DNA from: UBA1930 sp943371535
GTDB lineage: Bacteria; Bacteroidota; Bacteroidia; Chitinophagales; Chitinophagaceae
NCBI GenBank assembly: GCA_943371535.1
Contig: CALRVE020000010.1
Location: forward strand, 1-64,000
Direction of reading: 5' to 3'
Length of the DNA: 64,000 bases
The notes under the pieces are model-generated. The model did not search any database, had not been told where the DNA came from, and saw only the letters and a list, made by a program, of their open reading frames with translations. Both the position numbers and the translations under genes were made by a program. Below are positions 53,508 through 62,973 of the stretch, one piece after another (positions within the stretch are counted from its first letter, which is position 1; each line of letters begins with the position of its first letter).

Positions 53508-54329
53508 ATGAAACGAGTACTTATTTTTTTATTAGTCATTATTGTTGCATTAAGTTCGTGTACTTCAAAATTTGCTAAAATTCAAAAAAGCAAAGATTAT
53601 AAGTACAAACTTAAAATGGCCGAACAGTATTATGTGAAACAGAAATACAATTTTGCACAAATTCTTTTCGAAGAAATATTTCCGTTTTTAAAAGGCACCC
53701 CTGAGTTTGAAGATGTGTACTACAAATTCGCCTATTGCTCTTACTACGAGAAAGATTATTTAAATGCCGAGAATTTATTTAAAAGCTTTACCGAAACCTT
53801 TCCCAATAGTCCTAGAGCCGAAGAATGTGAGTATATGAGGGCTTACAGTTTTTTTAAACAATCTCCTAAAGTAGAATTAGATCAAACCAATACTAATAAA
53901 ACAATTGGTTTAATGCAGGCTTATATTAACACACATCCAACTTCTAAAAGAGTTAAAGAAGCTACCGAAATAATGGATTTGTGCAGAGAAAAGTTAGAAT
54001 TAAAAGATTATAAAAGTGCAGAGCTATATTACAACTTAGGTTTTTTTAAAGCAGCAGCTATTTCTTTTGCCAATGTATCTGAAAATTTTCCAGATTCTAA
54101 AAAAAGCGATGAATACAAGCTATTGGTAATAAAGTCGTATTACAAATACGCCGAAATGAGTATTCCTGAAAAACAAGAAGAGCGTTATGAGAAGGTAATT
54201 ATTGAGTGCTCAGAATTTACAGAACGTTTTAAAGGAAGTAAATTTTTACAAGAAGTTGAACGTTATAAAACATTATCAAATAATTTTATCAAAAATCAGA
54301 AAAATGAGCAAGTTAAGAAGGCAGCTTAG
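53508..54329 (+). CDS. bamD: Outer-membrane assembly lipoprotein BamD
   Basis: The TPR lipoprotein of the BAM complex that inserts beta-barrel proteins; about 273 residues from the ATG at 53508. The lipoprotein signal is LVIIVALSSCTSKF. Five TPR-like helices follow (AEQYYVKQKYNFAQILFEEIFP, YYEKDYLNAENLFKSFTETFPNS). An in-frame TTG at 53496 is less likely and lies inside a TACTTTTG promoter-like box. The 3' end overlaps rpoZ by 26 bases, so the two are probably translationally linked. Confidence 0.93.
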   Translation: MKRVLIFLLVIIVALSSCTSKFAKIQKSKDYKYKLKMAEQYYVKQKYNFAQILFEEIFPFLKGTPEFEDVYYKFAYCSYYEKDYLNAENLFKSFTETFPNSPRAEECEYMRAYSFFKQSPKVELDQTNTNKTIGLMQAYINTHPTSKRVKEATEIMDLCREKLELKDYKSAELYYNLGFFKAAAISFANVSENFPDSKKSDEYKLLVIKSYYKYAEMSIPEKQEERYEKVIIECSEFTERFKGSKFLQEVERYKTLSNNFIKNQKNEQVKKAA

Positions 54330-54645
54330 TGCCAATACAAACAGTGTAGTTGAAACAAAAAACTTGATTGATATAAAAGCCAAAACAGGTAATTTGTACG
54401 AATCAATTTCAATTGTTGCAAAACGAGCTAATCAAATCAATATTTCTTTAAAAGAAGAATTGCATAACAAACTTGAAGAGTTTGCAAGCCATACCGATAG
54501 CTTAGAAGAAGTGCATGAAAATAAAGAACAAATTGAAATTTCTAGAGCATATGAAAAAATGCCTAATCCTGCTATTCTTGCAACACAAGAGTTTATGGAA
54601 GAAAAAGTATATTATAGAAAAAATGAAGAAGATTTATTTAGATAA
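54304..54645 (+). CDS. rpoZ: RNA polymerase omega subunit (RpoZ/RPB6-like)
   Basis: A 113-residue protein beginning MSKLRRQLSANTNSVVETKN. The segment TGNLYESISIVAKRANQINISLKEEL matches the omega/RPB6 core that clamps the beta-prime subunit. The position between bamD and coaBC is the conserved place of the diverged omega subunit in Bacteroidota. It starts inside bamD and is followed by its own terminator. Confidence 0.85.
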   Translation: MSKLRRQLSANTNSVVETKNLIDIKAKTGNLYESISIVAKRANQINISLKEELHNKLEEFASHTDSLEEVHENKEQIEISRAYEKMPNPAILATQEFMEEKVYYRKNEEDLFR

Positions 54646-54667
54646 TCTTAATTTTTTATTGATATTC

Positions 54668-54700
54668 AAAACGACAGTGTAATTACTGTCGTTTTTGTTT
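54668..54700 (+). terminator. Terminator after rpoZ
   Basis: AAAACGACAGT and ACTGTCGTTTT pair over 11 bases around a GTAATT loop and are followed by TGTTT. Confidence 0.85.
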
Positions 54701-54723
54701 ATTTTCAATTTTCATTTTCACCA

Positions 54724-55920
54724 ATGCTCAAAGACAAAAAAATATTAATTGGTATTACTGGTAGTATTGCAGCGTATAAAATAATTTTATTGGTAAGACT
54801 ATTGGTAAAAGCCAATGCCGAAGTGAAAATTGTAATGACCAAAAATGCTGCTCAATTTGTTTCGCCATTGGTACTTTCAACACTTTCAAGAAACAAAGTA
54901 CTTATTGAATTAGCCGATGAGAGTGAATGGGCTAATCATGTTATGTTAGGACGTTGGGCTAATGTATTTTTAATTGCACCACTCAGCTGTAATACATTGG
55001 CAAAAATGGCAAATGGAATTTGCGATAATTTGTTAATGGCTACTTATTTATCGGCTACTTGCCCTGTAGTTGTTGCACCTGCAATGGATGAAGATATGTG
55101 GCATCATCCAGCTACTAAAAAAAATATTGCAACCATCAAAAGTTATAAGAATGAAATTATTGATGTAGAGAAAGGGGAGTTAGGTAGTGGACTTATTGGA
55201 GATGGAAGAATGGCTGAACCTGAAACTATTTTCAATTACATTGTTGAACATTATTGTAGAACAAATGCTTTTAAAAATAAGAGAGTACTTGTAACTGCTG
55301 GTCCAACTTATGAAGCTATAGACCCAGTTCGGTTTATTGGTAATCATTCATCGGGTAAAATGGGTTTTGCAATTGCCGAAGCATTTTATTTACAAGGAGC
55401 TGACGTAACCCTTGTGTCAGGCCCAACCAATCAATCCATCAATTATCAAGGTATTAAAATAATTCCAGTTCAATCAGCTCAACAAATGTTCGATGCTTGT
55501 GTAAAAGAGTTTAAAAAAACAGATATTGCTATCATGAGTGCTGCTGTTGCAGATTATACTCCAGTCGAAGTTGCTACTCAAAAAATAAAAAAGAAAACGG
55601 CAAATTTAACTTTACAGCTTACTAAAACAAATGATATACTTGCTCATTTAGGTGCTATCAAAAAGAAACATCAGTATTTAGTTGGCTTTGCACTTGAAAC
55701 CAATAACGAAGAGCAAAATGCTTTACAAAAGTTAAAAACAAAAAATGCCGACTGTATTGTATTAAATTCACTTAATCATTCAAATGCAGGATTTGGATTT
55801 GATACTAATAAAATTACTATTATTAATAAAGATGAAACAATACACAAGTTCGATCTGAAAGCTAAAGAAGCAGTAGCAAAAGATATTTCAACTTTTATTG
55901 AACAACAATTATCGCTATAA
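54724..55920 (+). CDS. coaBC: Bifunctional phosphopantothenoylcysteine decarboxylase/synthase
   Basis: A 398-residue fusion for two steps of coenzyme A synthesis. The N-terminal flavoprotein CoaC domain has GITGSIAAYK, the substrate clamp PLSCNTLAKMANGICDNLL and APAMDEDMW. The C-terminal CoaB domain has VTAGPTYEAIDPVRFIGNHS and SAAVADYTP. The stop overlaps the next start by one base (TAATG), indicating coupling with the DUF4835 gene. Confidence 0.96.
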   Translation: MLKDKKILIGITGSIAAYKIILLVRLLVKANAEVKIVMTKNAAQFVSPLVLSTLSRNKVLIELADESEWANHVMLGRWANVFLIAPLSCNTLAKMANGICDNLLMATYLSATCPVVVAPAMDEDMWHHPATKKNIATIKSYKNEIIDVEKGELGSGLIGDGRMAEPETIFNYIVEHYCRTNAFKNKRVLVTAGPTYEAIDPVRFIGNHSSGKMGFAIAEAFYLQGADVTLVSGPTNQSINYQGIKIIPVQSAQQMFDACVKEFKKTDIAIMSAAVADYTPVEVATQKIKKKTANLTLQLTKTNDILAHLGAIKKKHQYLVGFALETNNEEQNALQKLKTKNADCIVLNSLNHSNAGFGFDTNKITIINKDETIHKFDLKAKEAVAKDISTFIEQQLSL

Positions 55921-56840
55921 TGAAAAAAATTATTTTATATACGCTTTTTTGTATTTGTTCTGTATCAGTAATTAAAGCTGAAGAGTTACAAGCAAAAGTT
56001 ACTGTAATTGCATCACGTGTTCCTACAACAGTAGATAGAAAAATATTTACCACATTACAAACACAATTAAATAATTTACTGAACAATCGTAAATGGGGAG
56101 GTGATGTTTTTAAACAACAAGAAAAAATTGAGTGTAATTTTTTATTGAATATAGAAAGTGTTGTAGAGCCTAATGTATATAAAGCCTCATTAACTATACA
56201 AGCGGCAAGACCTGTGTTTAATTCAAGCTATCAAGCTGCATTGATAAACTTCATGGATGCAGATGTTACTTTTAAATACATAGAATATCAACCAGTAGAA
56301 TTTAATGATAACAGAGTGCAAGGTTCTGATGCATTGGTAGCTAATTTAACAGCAGTTTTTGCATTTTACTCGTACATGATTATTGGAATGGATTATGAAT
56401 CTTTTGCACCAAGGGGTGGAGATGTATTTTTTCAAAAAGCTCAAAACGTTGTAAACAATGCACCTGAAGGTAAAGGGATAAGTGGTTGGAGAGTTTTTGA
56501 TGGGTTAAGAAATAGATATTTTTTAATTGAAAATTTAATGAATAGTAGATACAACATTATTCATGATGTAATTTACTCCTACTACAGAGCAGGCTTAGAT
56601 AATTTATACGATAAAGAAGAAGAAGCTAGAACCAATATTTTACAAGCCCTCACTCAATTACAAGCTTTCAATAAAGAGAATGCCAACACCATGTTTGTGC
56701 AATTTTTTATGCAAAGCAAATCACAAGAATTAATTGGTGTATTTAAAAAAGGAACTCCAGAAACAAAGCAAAAAGCAAGAGAACTTTTAGGGTTATTAGA
56801 TGTGGCAAATGCATCAAAATACAATGAAGAATTAAAGTAA
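55920..56840 (+). CDS. DUF4835 family exported protein
   Basis: A 306-residue protein with a signal peptide (LYTLFCICSVSVIKAEE). The pattern IASRVPTTVDRKIFTTLQTQLNNLLNNRKW is typical of DUF4835, which follows coaBC in many Bacteroidota genomes. Its function is unknown; a role in the envelope is inferred from export only. It overlaps both neighbours by one base (TAATG twice), so coaBC, this gene and the next form a tight operon. Confidence 0.9.
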   Translation: MKKIILYTLFCICSVSVIKAEELQAKVTVIASRVPTTVDRKIFTTLQTQLNNLLNNRKWGGDVFKQQEKIECNFLLNIESVVEPNVYKASLTIQAARPVFNSSYQAALINFMDADVTFKYIEYQPVEFNDNRVQGSDALVANLTAVFAFYSYMIIGMDYESFAPRGGDVFFQKAQNVVNNAPEGKGISGWRVFDGLRNRYFLIENLMNSRYNIIHDVIYSYYRAGLDNLYDKEEEARTNILQALTQLQAFNKENANTMFVQFFMQSKSQELIGVFKKGTPETKQKARELLGLLDVANASKYNEELK

Positions 56841-57202
56841 TGAGAATATCAATTGTTGCAGTACTTCTTTTTTTTATTGCATGCAAAGGCAATAATATCA
56901 TTCCTGTTAATACCATGAAAGTAATGGTTTGGGATATGGCATGTGCCGATGAATTGGTTTTAGAAAAACAAGCCAAAGATTCTACCCTAAAAAAAAGCAA
57001 TTTAGATTCACTTAGAAAAACCATATATCAACAAGTTTTTCAAGTACATAAAACTACTCAAGCTACATTTTATACCAATTATCAATATTATCAGCAACGT
57101 CCAGATTTGTTTAAAATACTGATGGATTCAGTTCAAAATTATGGCACTAGAGAAAGTACTAAACCAATTACAGTAAAGCCTCTTACCAATCCCATTCCTT
57201 AG
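56840..57202 (+). CDS. DUF4296 family lipoprotein
   Basis: A 120-residue lipoprotein (signal VAVLLFFIACKGN). The motif MKVMVWDMACADELVLEKQ and the FQVHKTTQATFYTNYQYYQQRPDLFKIL segment fit DUF4296, a small family of unknown function restricted to Bacteroidota. It is the last gene of the coaBC operon. Confidence 0.85.
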   Translation: MRISIVAVLLFFIACKGNNIIPVNTMKVMVWDMACADELVLEKQAKDSTLKKSNLDSLRKTIYQQVFQVHKTTQATFYTNYQYYQQRPDLFKILMDSVQNYGTRESTKPITVKPLTNPIP

Positions 57203-57238
57203 CTATTGGCTTGTATATTTGTATCATAAATGCTTGTT

Positions 57239-57937
57239 ATGAATAAAGTTGTTGCTAATGCACATGCAGCTATTGCAGATATTACAGATGGAAGTACTAT
57301 TATGTTAGGCGGCTTCGGTTTAAATGGAATTCCCGAAAATTGTATTGCAGCCTTGGTAGAAAATGGGGTTAAAAATTTAACTTGTATTTCTAATAATGCA
57401 GGGGTAGATGATTTTGGCTTAGGCTTACTACTACATACTCGTCAAATAAAAAAAATGATGAGTAGTTATGTTGGCGAAAATGCAGAATTTGAACGTCAAT
57501 TATTGAGTGGTGAATTGGAAGTTGATTTAATACCACAAGGTACTTTAGCTACAAGAATTGAAATGGCAGGTATGGGCATTCCTGCTTTTTTTACACCAGC
57601 TGGTTATGGTACTGAAATAGCTGAAGGCAAAGAAGTACGTGAGTTTAATGGGAAAATGTATTTAATGGAACATGCATTGCATGCAAACTTTTCAATTGTA
57701 AAAGCATGGAAAGGCGATACTATGGGGAATTTGATTTTTAGAAAAACCACTCGAAATTTTTCTACTTCAATGGCAAAAGCAGGCGACATTACGATTGCCG
57801 AAGTTGAAGAGTTGGTAGAACCTGGCATGTTAGATCCTGACGCAATTCATGTAGCAGGTGTTTATGTACATAGAGTTTTTCAAGGAAGCAATTATCAAAA
57901 ACGAATCGAAAGAAAAACCATTCAACTAAAATCTTAA
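57239..57937 (+). CDS. scoA: 3-oxoacid CoA-transferase subunit A
   Basis: One subunit of succinyl-CoA:3-ketoacid CoA-transferase, which moves CoA from succinyl-CoA to acetoacetate. MNKVVANAHAAIADI at 57239 is the usual start; an ATG at 57230 adds three residues. The glycine-rich GGFGLNGIPENCI and the conserved IPQGTLATRI are present, with length normal (about 232 residues). The partner subunit scoB is 760 bases downstream. An unrelated ORF lies between the two. Confidence 0.94.
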   Translation: MNKVVANAHAAIADITDGSTIMLGGFGLNGIPENCIAALVENGVKNLTCISNNAGVDDFGLGLLLHTRQIKKMMSSYVGENAEFERQLLSGELEVDLIPQGTLATRIEMAGMGIPAFFTPAGYGTEIAEGKEVREFNGKMYLMEHALHANFSIVKAWKGDTMGNLIFRKTTRNFSTSMAKAGDITIAEVEELVEPGMLDPDAIHVAGVYVHRVFQGSNYQKRIERKTIQLKS

Positions 57938-57949
57938 TCTGCAACTAAT

Positions 57950-58696
57950 ATGTTTGTTAGTGCCAATTTTTTAGCTATTCAATTTGGAGTGAACGATACT
58001 ATTGCAAAATTTTTTGTTGATAGAGAACCTCCTAAAAACAATTTATATTGGAAAGATAAATTATTGTATTTACGTCAGGCACCGGGTTATTTATTTCTAC
58101 CAATTATTGTAGATACATTACATAGATTAGGTTTTGATAAAACGGTATTATTAAGCAATGAGTATATTGATGTACTTGAACAAATTGGTCATATTGCTGC
58201 TTTACAAGAAGCCGAAAAAATTACAACCGAACAAGCTGTTGAACAATGTATACAACTCACCAAAGACAAAGCCACTAATCAATATTTTTATCAAGCATTG
58301 ATTAACTATATGCAAGGTGGTAGCGATAATTTTATTTCGCCATTGTGTACACCATTCAAGGCTTTGCATAGGGGCGATATATTTTTATTTTCTGTAACAG
58401 TATTAAATTTTGATAACGAACTAGCTGAAAAAATTATTGAATTTTGGTTTGCCATTATTAGCTCTTTTTTGTTGTTAGATGATGCTGATGATGTAGAAAC
58501 AGACCAACAAAACAATGATGAAAATGCTTTTTTAGAAAGTGGCTTAACCAAAGAAGGTATTGAAAAAATAAAATTACTGTTGAGTAAAAATTTGAATTTG
58601 CTAAAAACATTAAATCCAACTTTAGCAAGAGGTATAGATGTTCAATTTATTAAAATGGCTCAACTACCTAACATTAAAGAATATTTAAATTACTAA
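57950..58696 (+). CDS. Hypothetical protein inserted between scoA and scoB
   Basis: A 248-residue cytoplasmic protein that I do not recognise. It has no signal peptide or clear motif. Features seen are an N-terminal helix-rich half (YWKDKLLYLRQAPGYLFLPIIVDTLHRLGFDK), a hydrophobic stretch (IIEFWFAIISSFLLL) and then an acidic run DDADDVETDQQNNDENAF. It lies 12 bases after scoA and 3 bases before scoB, so it must be co-transcribed with them. A link to ketone-body or acyl-CoA metabolism is only suggested by that position. Confidence 0.7.
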   Translation: MFVSANFLAIQFGVNDTIAKFFVDREPPKNNLYWKDKLLYLRQAPGYLFLPIIVDTLHRLGFDKTVLLSNEYIDVLEQIGHIAALQEAEKITTEQAVEQCIQLTKDKATNQYFYQALINYMQGGSDNFISPLCTPFKALHRGDIFLFSVTVLNFDNELAEKIIEFWFAIISSFLLLDDADDVETDQQNNDENAFLESGLTKEGIEKIKLLLSKNLNLLKTLNPTLARGIDVQFIKMAQLPNIKEYLNY

Positions 58697-58699
58697 TTT

Positions 58700-59356
58700 A
58701 TGGCATTAGATAAATATGGTATAGCAAAACGCATTGCCCAAGAATTGAAAAATGGCATGTATGTAAATTTAGGTATTGGTATTCCAACATTGGTGTCTAA
58801 CTATATTCCAAATGGCATGACAGTTGTTTTTCAAAGTGAAAATGGAATTTTGGGTATGGGACCATATCCAACAGAAGATGAAGTAGATGCCGATTTAATT
58901 AATGCAGGTAAAGAAACAGTTACTTTAATTAAGGGAGCTGCGTTATTTGATAGTGCCGAAAGTTTTGGTATGATTAGAGCTGGTAAAATAGATTTAACTG
59001 TTTTAGGTGCAATGGAAGTAAGCGATACTGGTGATATTGCCAATTGGAAAATTCCAGGTAAAATGGTAAAGGGAATGGGCGGTGCAATGGATTTAGTGGC
59101 AAGTGCAAAAAATATTATTGTAGCCATGATGCATACAAATCCTAAAGGTGAGAGTAAATTATTGTCAAAGTGCACATTGCCATTAACAGGATTGGGTTGT
59201 GTGAAAAAAGTAGTAACCGAATTAGCTGTATTGAATATTACCGAAAATGGGTTTGAATTAATTGAAAGAGCTCCGGGCGTTTCGGTTGAAGAAATACAAG
59301 CTAAAACTGCTGGTAGATTAATCGTTAATAGTGAAGTGCCAGAAATGGTTTTATAA
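58700..59356 (+). CDS. scoB: 3-oxoacid CoA-transferase subunit B
   Basis: The subunit carrying the catalytic glutamate, within FQSENGILGMGPYP, that forms the enzyme-CoA thioester. Other family motifs are NLGIGIPTLVSNYIP and GKMVKGMGGAMDLV. It has 218 residues, normal for the family. It works with ScoA. A short-chain dehydrogenase follows 16 bases later. Confidence 0.95.
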   Translation: MALDKYGIAKRIAQELKNGMYVNLGIGIPTLVSNYIPNGMTVVFQSENGILGMGPYPTEDEVDADLINAGKETVTLIKGAALFDSAESFGMIRAGKIDLTVLGAMEVSDTGDIANWKIPGKMVKGMGGAMDLVASAKNIIVAMMHTNPKGESKLLSKCTLPLTGLGCVKKVVTELAVLNITENGFELIERAPGVSVEEIQAKTAGRLIVNSEVPEMVL

Positions 59357-59372
59357 TTTAAATAGATGATAT

Positions 59373-60092
59373 ATGCTAACACTAGAAAATAAAGTAATTG
59401 TTATAACAGGTGCTTCTAAAGGAATTGGTAAAGCATTGGCTTTGCAATTGTGTAAGCATTCATCTAAACTAGCTTTATTAGCAAGAAGTAAAACTGAATT
59501 AGAAGCATTGCAACAAGAAATTTTGATAGCAGGTGGAATTGCTGAAATATTTGTAGGAAATGTTAGCGATGAAGCATTTGTACAACATGCAATTCAATCA
59601 ACAATTACTAAGTTTGGAACTATTGATATTGTAATAAATAATGCTGGCTTTGGAGTTTTTAAACAAGTCGACGAAACTACAGCTGAAGAGTGGGACAATG
59701 TATTTGCTACTAATGTAAAAGGAACTTTTTTAGTAAGTAAAGCTGCAACTGCTGTAATGAAGCAAAATGAATCTGGTCATATTATTAATATAGCAAGCGA
59801 TGTTGCTAAACGAGTATTTGCAGGTGGTGCATTGTATTGTGCTAGTAAATATGCTCAAGATGCATATAGTATGGCGTTAAGAAAGGAGTTACGTGAGTTT
59901 GGTATTAAAGTTAGTGTAGTTTATAGCGGTTTGGTAGATTCTCATTTTCATGTAGAACCGCAAGGCGATAAAAGTCATGAAGATTGGCTAAAAGTAGAAG
60001 ATATGGCCAACGCAATTATTTATATAGCTAGTCAACCCAAACATGTGGTAATTGATGAATTAATGATACATCCATTAAGTCAGGATTATTAA
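59373..60092 (+). CDS. Short-chain dehydrogenase/reductase
   Basis: A 239-residue NAD(P)-dependent oxidoreductase. The cofactor loop TGASKGIG is at residues 11-18, NNAGFGVF is central, and the catalytic Tyr/Lys are in LYCASKYAQDAY, with Ser in NIASDVAK. It is the classical SDR type, close to 3-ketoacyl reductases. Directly following scoAB, it may act on a 3-keto or 3-hydroxy acid, but the substrate is not shown by the sequence. Confidence 0.9.
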   Translation: MLTLENKVIVITGASKGIGKALALQLCKHSSKLALLARSKTELEALQQEILIAGGIAEIFVGNVSDEAFVQHAIQSTITKFGTIDIVINNAGFGVFKQVDETTAEEWDNVFATNVKGTFLVSKAATAVMKQNESGHIINIASDVAKRVFAGGALYCASKYAQDAYSMALRKELREFGIKVSVVYSGLVDSHFHVEPQGDKSHEDWLKVEDMANAIIYIASQPKHVVIDELMIHPLSQDY

Positions 60093-60111
60093 TCATATAA
60101 AGCTTCTACAC

Positions 60112-60750
60112 TTAAGAAAACCACAGTTTAATACTTTGTGTAAAGTTGTAAATAGGGTCAAAATTGCTAAATAAATAACTAGCTGCAATTAAAAAAACAA
60201 CACCATAAATACTGCCCCAAATATGTGCGGAATGGTTAACATTATCTCCTCCCTTTTTTTCTAAATATGCTGAGATAAATAAATAGATTGGGGCAAAAAT
60301 AAATCCAGGAATAAATGGAGGTAAAATGAAAATGCCAATTTTAGCAGTTGGATATAAAAATATTCCTGCAAAAACAATAGCCGAAACTGCTCCAGATGCT
60401 CCTAAACTTCTATATTGATAATCATTTTTATGTTTTAAATAAGTGGGTAGTAAAGAAACTATTAATGCAGTTAGGTAAAGTAGTATAAAAACAATTCTAC
60501 CATTGCTAATAGTGAAAATTTCATTGAATGTTTTTTCAACAAACTCACCAAACATATACAACGAAAACATGTTGAATAGAAGGTGGGTCATATCGGCATG
60601 AATAAAACCACAAGTAATAAACCTATACCATTGATTTTGTTGAGTAACAGCAGGAGGATAAAAAATTAAATCATCTATAATTTTTTCATTTGAAAAAGCG
60701 GTATAAGAAATAATGGCTGTAAGAATAACAATAATAAGTGTTAGTGTCAT
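60112..60750 (-). CDS. Rhomboid-family intramembrane serine protease
   Basis: A six-helix membrane protease of 212 residues. The catalytic Ser119 is in LGASGAVSA and the His176 in HSAHIWGS. The conserved HADMTHLLFNMFSLYMFG is on the second helix. Substrates are unknown. It is convergent with the SDR gene and lies downstream of rlmH. Confidence 0.92.
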   Translation of the reverse strand: MTLTLIIVILTAIISYTAFSNEKIIDDLIFYPPAVTQQNQWYRFITCGFIHADMTHLLFNMFSLYMFGEFVEKTFNEIFTISNGRIVFILLYLTALIVSLLPTYLKHKNDYQYRSLGASGAVSAIVFAGIFLYPTAKIGIFILPPFIPGFIFAPIYLFISAYLEKKGGDNVNHSAHIWGSIYGVVFLIAASYLFSNFDPIYNFTQSIKLWFS

Positions 60751-60832
60751 TTGGTAAAATAAATGAAATTATTACAAAGCAACAAAGATTGGTTAGTGCA
60801 TAGAAACATAAACTTGGATAAGCTATGTTTAA

Positions 60833-61306
60833 TTATACATGATGATACTTTTCATTTCTTAAAATGGTACAAGCTCTATATAATTGTTCAGCTAAAATAA
60901 GTCGAACCAACATGTGAGGAAAAACAAGATTTGATAAACTCCAAACTAAATTGGCTCTTTTAGTAACACTTGCATCTACACCAAATGCACCTCCAATTAA
61001 AAATACAATTCGTTTGGTGCTTTCATTGGCTCTTTGTTGAATAAAAGTTGCCAATTGGGGCGATGTTAAGGCTTTGCCACGTTCATCTAATAATACTAAA
61101 AAATCATCGGCTGTTAATTGTGCAAGTACAATAGTAGCTTCAGCTTTTTTCAAAGCTTCTTCACTTAAAACAGCAGCATTTTTTGGTGGAGATATAATCA
61201 GCCATTCGGCAGAAAAGTATTTATTAAGACGATTGGAAAAATCGGTAATCCCATCTTTTACATAAGTTTCATGGGGTTTTCCTACGCTCCACAATTGCAT
61301 TTTCAT
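60833..61306 (-). CDS. rlmH: 23S rRNA pseudouridine1915 N3-methyltransferase
   Basis: A SPOUT-class methyltransferase of 157 residues that modifies helix 69 of 23S rRNA. The knot motifs are LDERGKALTSPQLA, FLIGGAFGVDASV and the C-terminal RLILAEQLYRACTILRNEKYHH. It lies 28 bases downstream of plsY. Confidence 0.95.
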   Translation of the reverse strand: MKMQLWSVGKPHETYVKDGITDFSNRLNKYFSAEWLIISPPKNAAVLSEEALKKAEATIVLAQLTADDFLVLLDERGKALTSPQLATFIQQRANESTKRIVFLIGGAFGVDASVTKRANLVWSLSNLVFPHMLVRLILAEQLYRACTILRNEKYHHV

Positions 61307-61333
61307 GTTTCAAAAGATATTTATTAATGCAAC

Positions 61334-61990
61334 TTAATCTTTCTTTTTTCGGCGATGATCTCTAAACTTTAAGATAGGCACTTTGCCTTCTGTTCCTTTA
61401 ATTATTCTACCAATATTTTTTTGATGCGTAAGTACAATCATTAGTGCAACTAACACAGCAAAAATTCTGTAAAGCGTTTCTTTTTCGTTGAAGATGAATA
61501 ATATGAACACCATAAACGCAATACCTGCTAATATTGAACTTAATGAAACAAATCGAGTTAAATACAATACCAATAAAAAAACAGCAATACAACAAATAGC
61601 TACTAAAGGTTGAATGGCAACGGCCATACCAAATAAAGTTGCTACACCTTTTCCTCCTTTAAAATTGGCCCATACTGGAAAAATATGTCCTAACACCGCT
61701 GCCAAACCTAAACCAATCATTAAATTGGTTCTATATAATTCATTATCGCTACCTAAATAGCTTGGTAAAAAGAAGAAATACAAAGAGGTAGCTAAAACAC
61801 CTTTCAACATATCTACTATCATAACAAAAGTGCCCCATTTTGGTCCTAGTACTCTATAAGTGTTGGTTGCACCTGCGTTTCCACTTCCATAATCTCGGAT
61901 ATCGATATTAAAAAATTTCTTGCTTACCCAAATTGAGGTAGGAATAGACCCAATTAAGTACGCTAATATGATGAGTATTAATTCGTTCAT
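61334..61990 (-). CDS. plsY: Acyl-phosphate glycerol-3-phosphate acyltransferase
   Basis: The membrane acyltransferase of the first step of phospholipid synthesis. The ATG at 61990 (MNELILIILAYLIGSIPTS) gives the usual start; an upstream in-frame TTG at 62017 is less likely. Signature motifs are GSIPTSIWVSK, RDYGSGNAGATNTYRVLG, HIFPVWANFKGGKGVATLFG and the final LTHQKNIGRIIKGTE. It has 218 residues and about five membrane segments. A TATATTTG promoter-like box lies upstream. Confidence 0.95.
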   Translation of the reverse strand: MNELILIILAYLIGSIPTSIWVSKKFFNIDIRDYGSGNAGATNTYRVLGPKWGTFVMIVDMLKGVLATSLYFFFLPSYLGSDNELYRTNLMIGLGLAAVLGHIFPVWANFKGGKGVATLFGMAVAIQPLVAICCIAVFLLVLYLTRFVSLSSILAGIAFMVFILFIFNEKETLYRIFAVLVALMIVLTHQKNIGRIIKGTEGKVPILKFRDHRRKKKD

Positions 61991-62072
61991 TCTTTGGTTG
62001 AAGTTTGCGAATAACAAATATAAGGCTTTGAGGGCTTAATTTTTTCACAATTTCTTAATATTCAGTATGCAG

Positions 62073-62885
62073 CTAAATGGTAAAATGCATAGCAATCCAT
62101 GCACCTTTAGTAATGGTTTGTTGGTGTTGCCAATGATATTTTTGTACAGCTTCAAGTATATCTTTTTCATCTTCAACTAATAATCCACTTAAAACAATGG
62201 TGCCATTTGCTGCAATTGATTGATGTAATAGTGCCAAATTATCAAGAATAATATTTTTATTGATATTGGCTAATACAATATCAAAAGGCTTATTGGTTTT
62301 TGCAGTGTCCCCTTTTTCTACAATAATATTTGTACAATAATTATTTTGAACATTCTCTATGCTGTTTTCAATACACCAATCATCATAATCTACTGCCAAT
62401 ATGTTTGTTGCACCTAATTTTTCGGCAAGTATGGCTAAAATGCCTGTTCCAGTTCCAAAATCAAAAACTGTTTTATTAGCAAAATCAATATTTTTCATTA
62501 ACTGCATTACTGAAAATGTGGTAGCATGATGACCAGTACCAAAACTCATTTTAGGGGTAATCAAAATTTCGTGTGCTACATTTTTTAGAGGGGAATGAAA
62601 ATGAGCTCTAATACCTACAAAATCATCTACCATTACTGGATCGAAATTAGATTCCCAAACAGCATTCCAGTTTTGTTTTTCAATGGTTTGTTGGTTGAAG
62701 GTTAATTCAAAAGTATTGAGTGTTTCTTGTAGTTCAACGCTATTGAATAACTCAGATGAGATATATGCTTTTACTCCAGTTTCATTGGTTTCAAAACCTT
62801 CATAACCTTGATTTTCTAATAATGCAACTAGTATTTCTTGTGTGGTTTCGTTAGAAGTTGCTATGCTGATTTCTGTGTAGTTCAT
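62073..62885 (-). CDS. prmA: Ribosomal protein L11 methyltransferase
   Basis: An S-adenosylmethionine-dependent methyltransferase of 270 residues that methylates L11. The family motif MSFGTGHHATTFSVMQL and the SAM-binding VFDFGTGTGILAILAEKLGA are present, followed by DIVLANINKNIIL with the NxN catalytic-site motif. Confidence 0.95.
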   Translation of the reverse strand: MNYTEISIATSNETTQEILVALLENQGYEGFETNETGVKAYISSELFNSVELQETLNTFELTFNQQTIEKQNWNAVWESNFDPVMVDDFVGIRAHFHSPLKNVAHEILITPKMSFGTGHHATTFSVMQLMKNIDFANKTVFDFGTGTGILAILAEKLGATNILAVDYDDWCIENSIENVQNNYCTNIIVEKGDTAKTNKPFDIVLANINKNIILDNLALLHQSIAANGTIVLSGLLVEDEKDILEAVQKYHWQHQQTITKGAWIAMHFTI

Positions 62886-62973
62886 TTTTTAGATAAGCGT
62901 TTAAGGTGTGAATGAGTGGCTAAGAGAAAAAAGAGAGAAAGAGTAAAAGAGAATTGATTCAATATTAGTTTAG

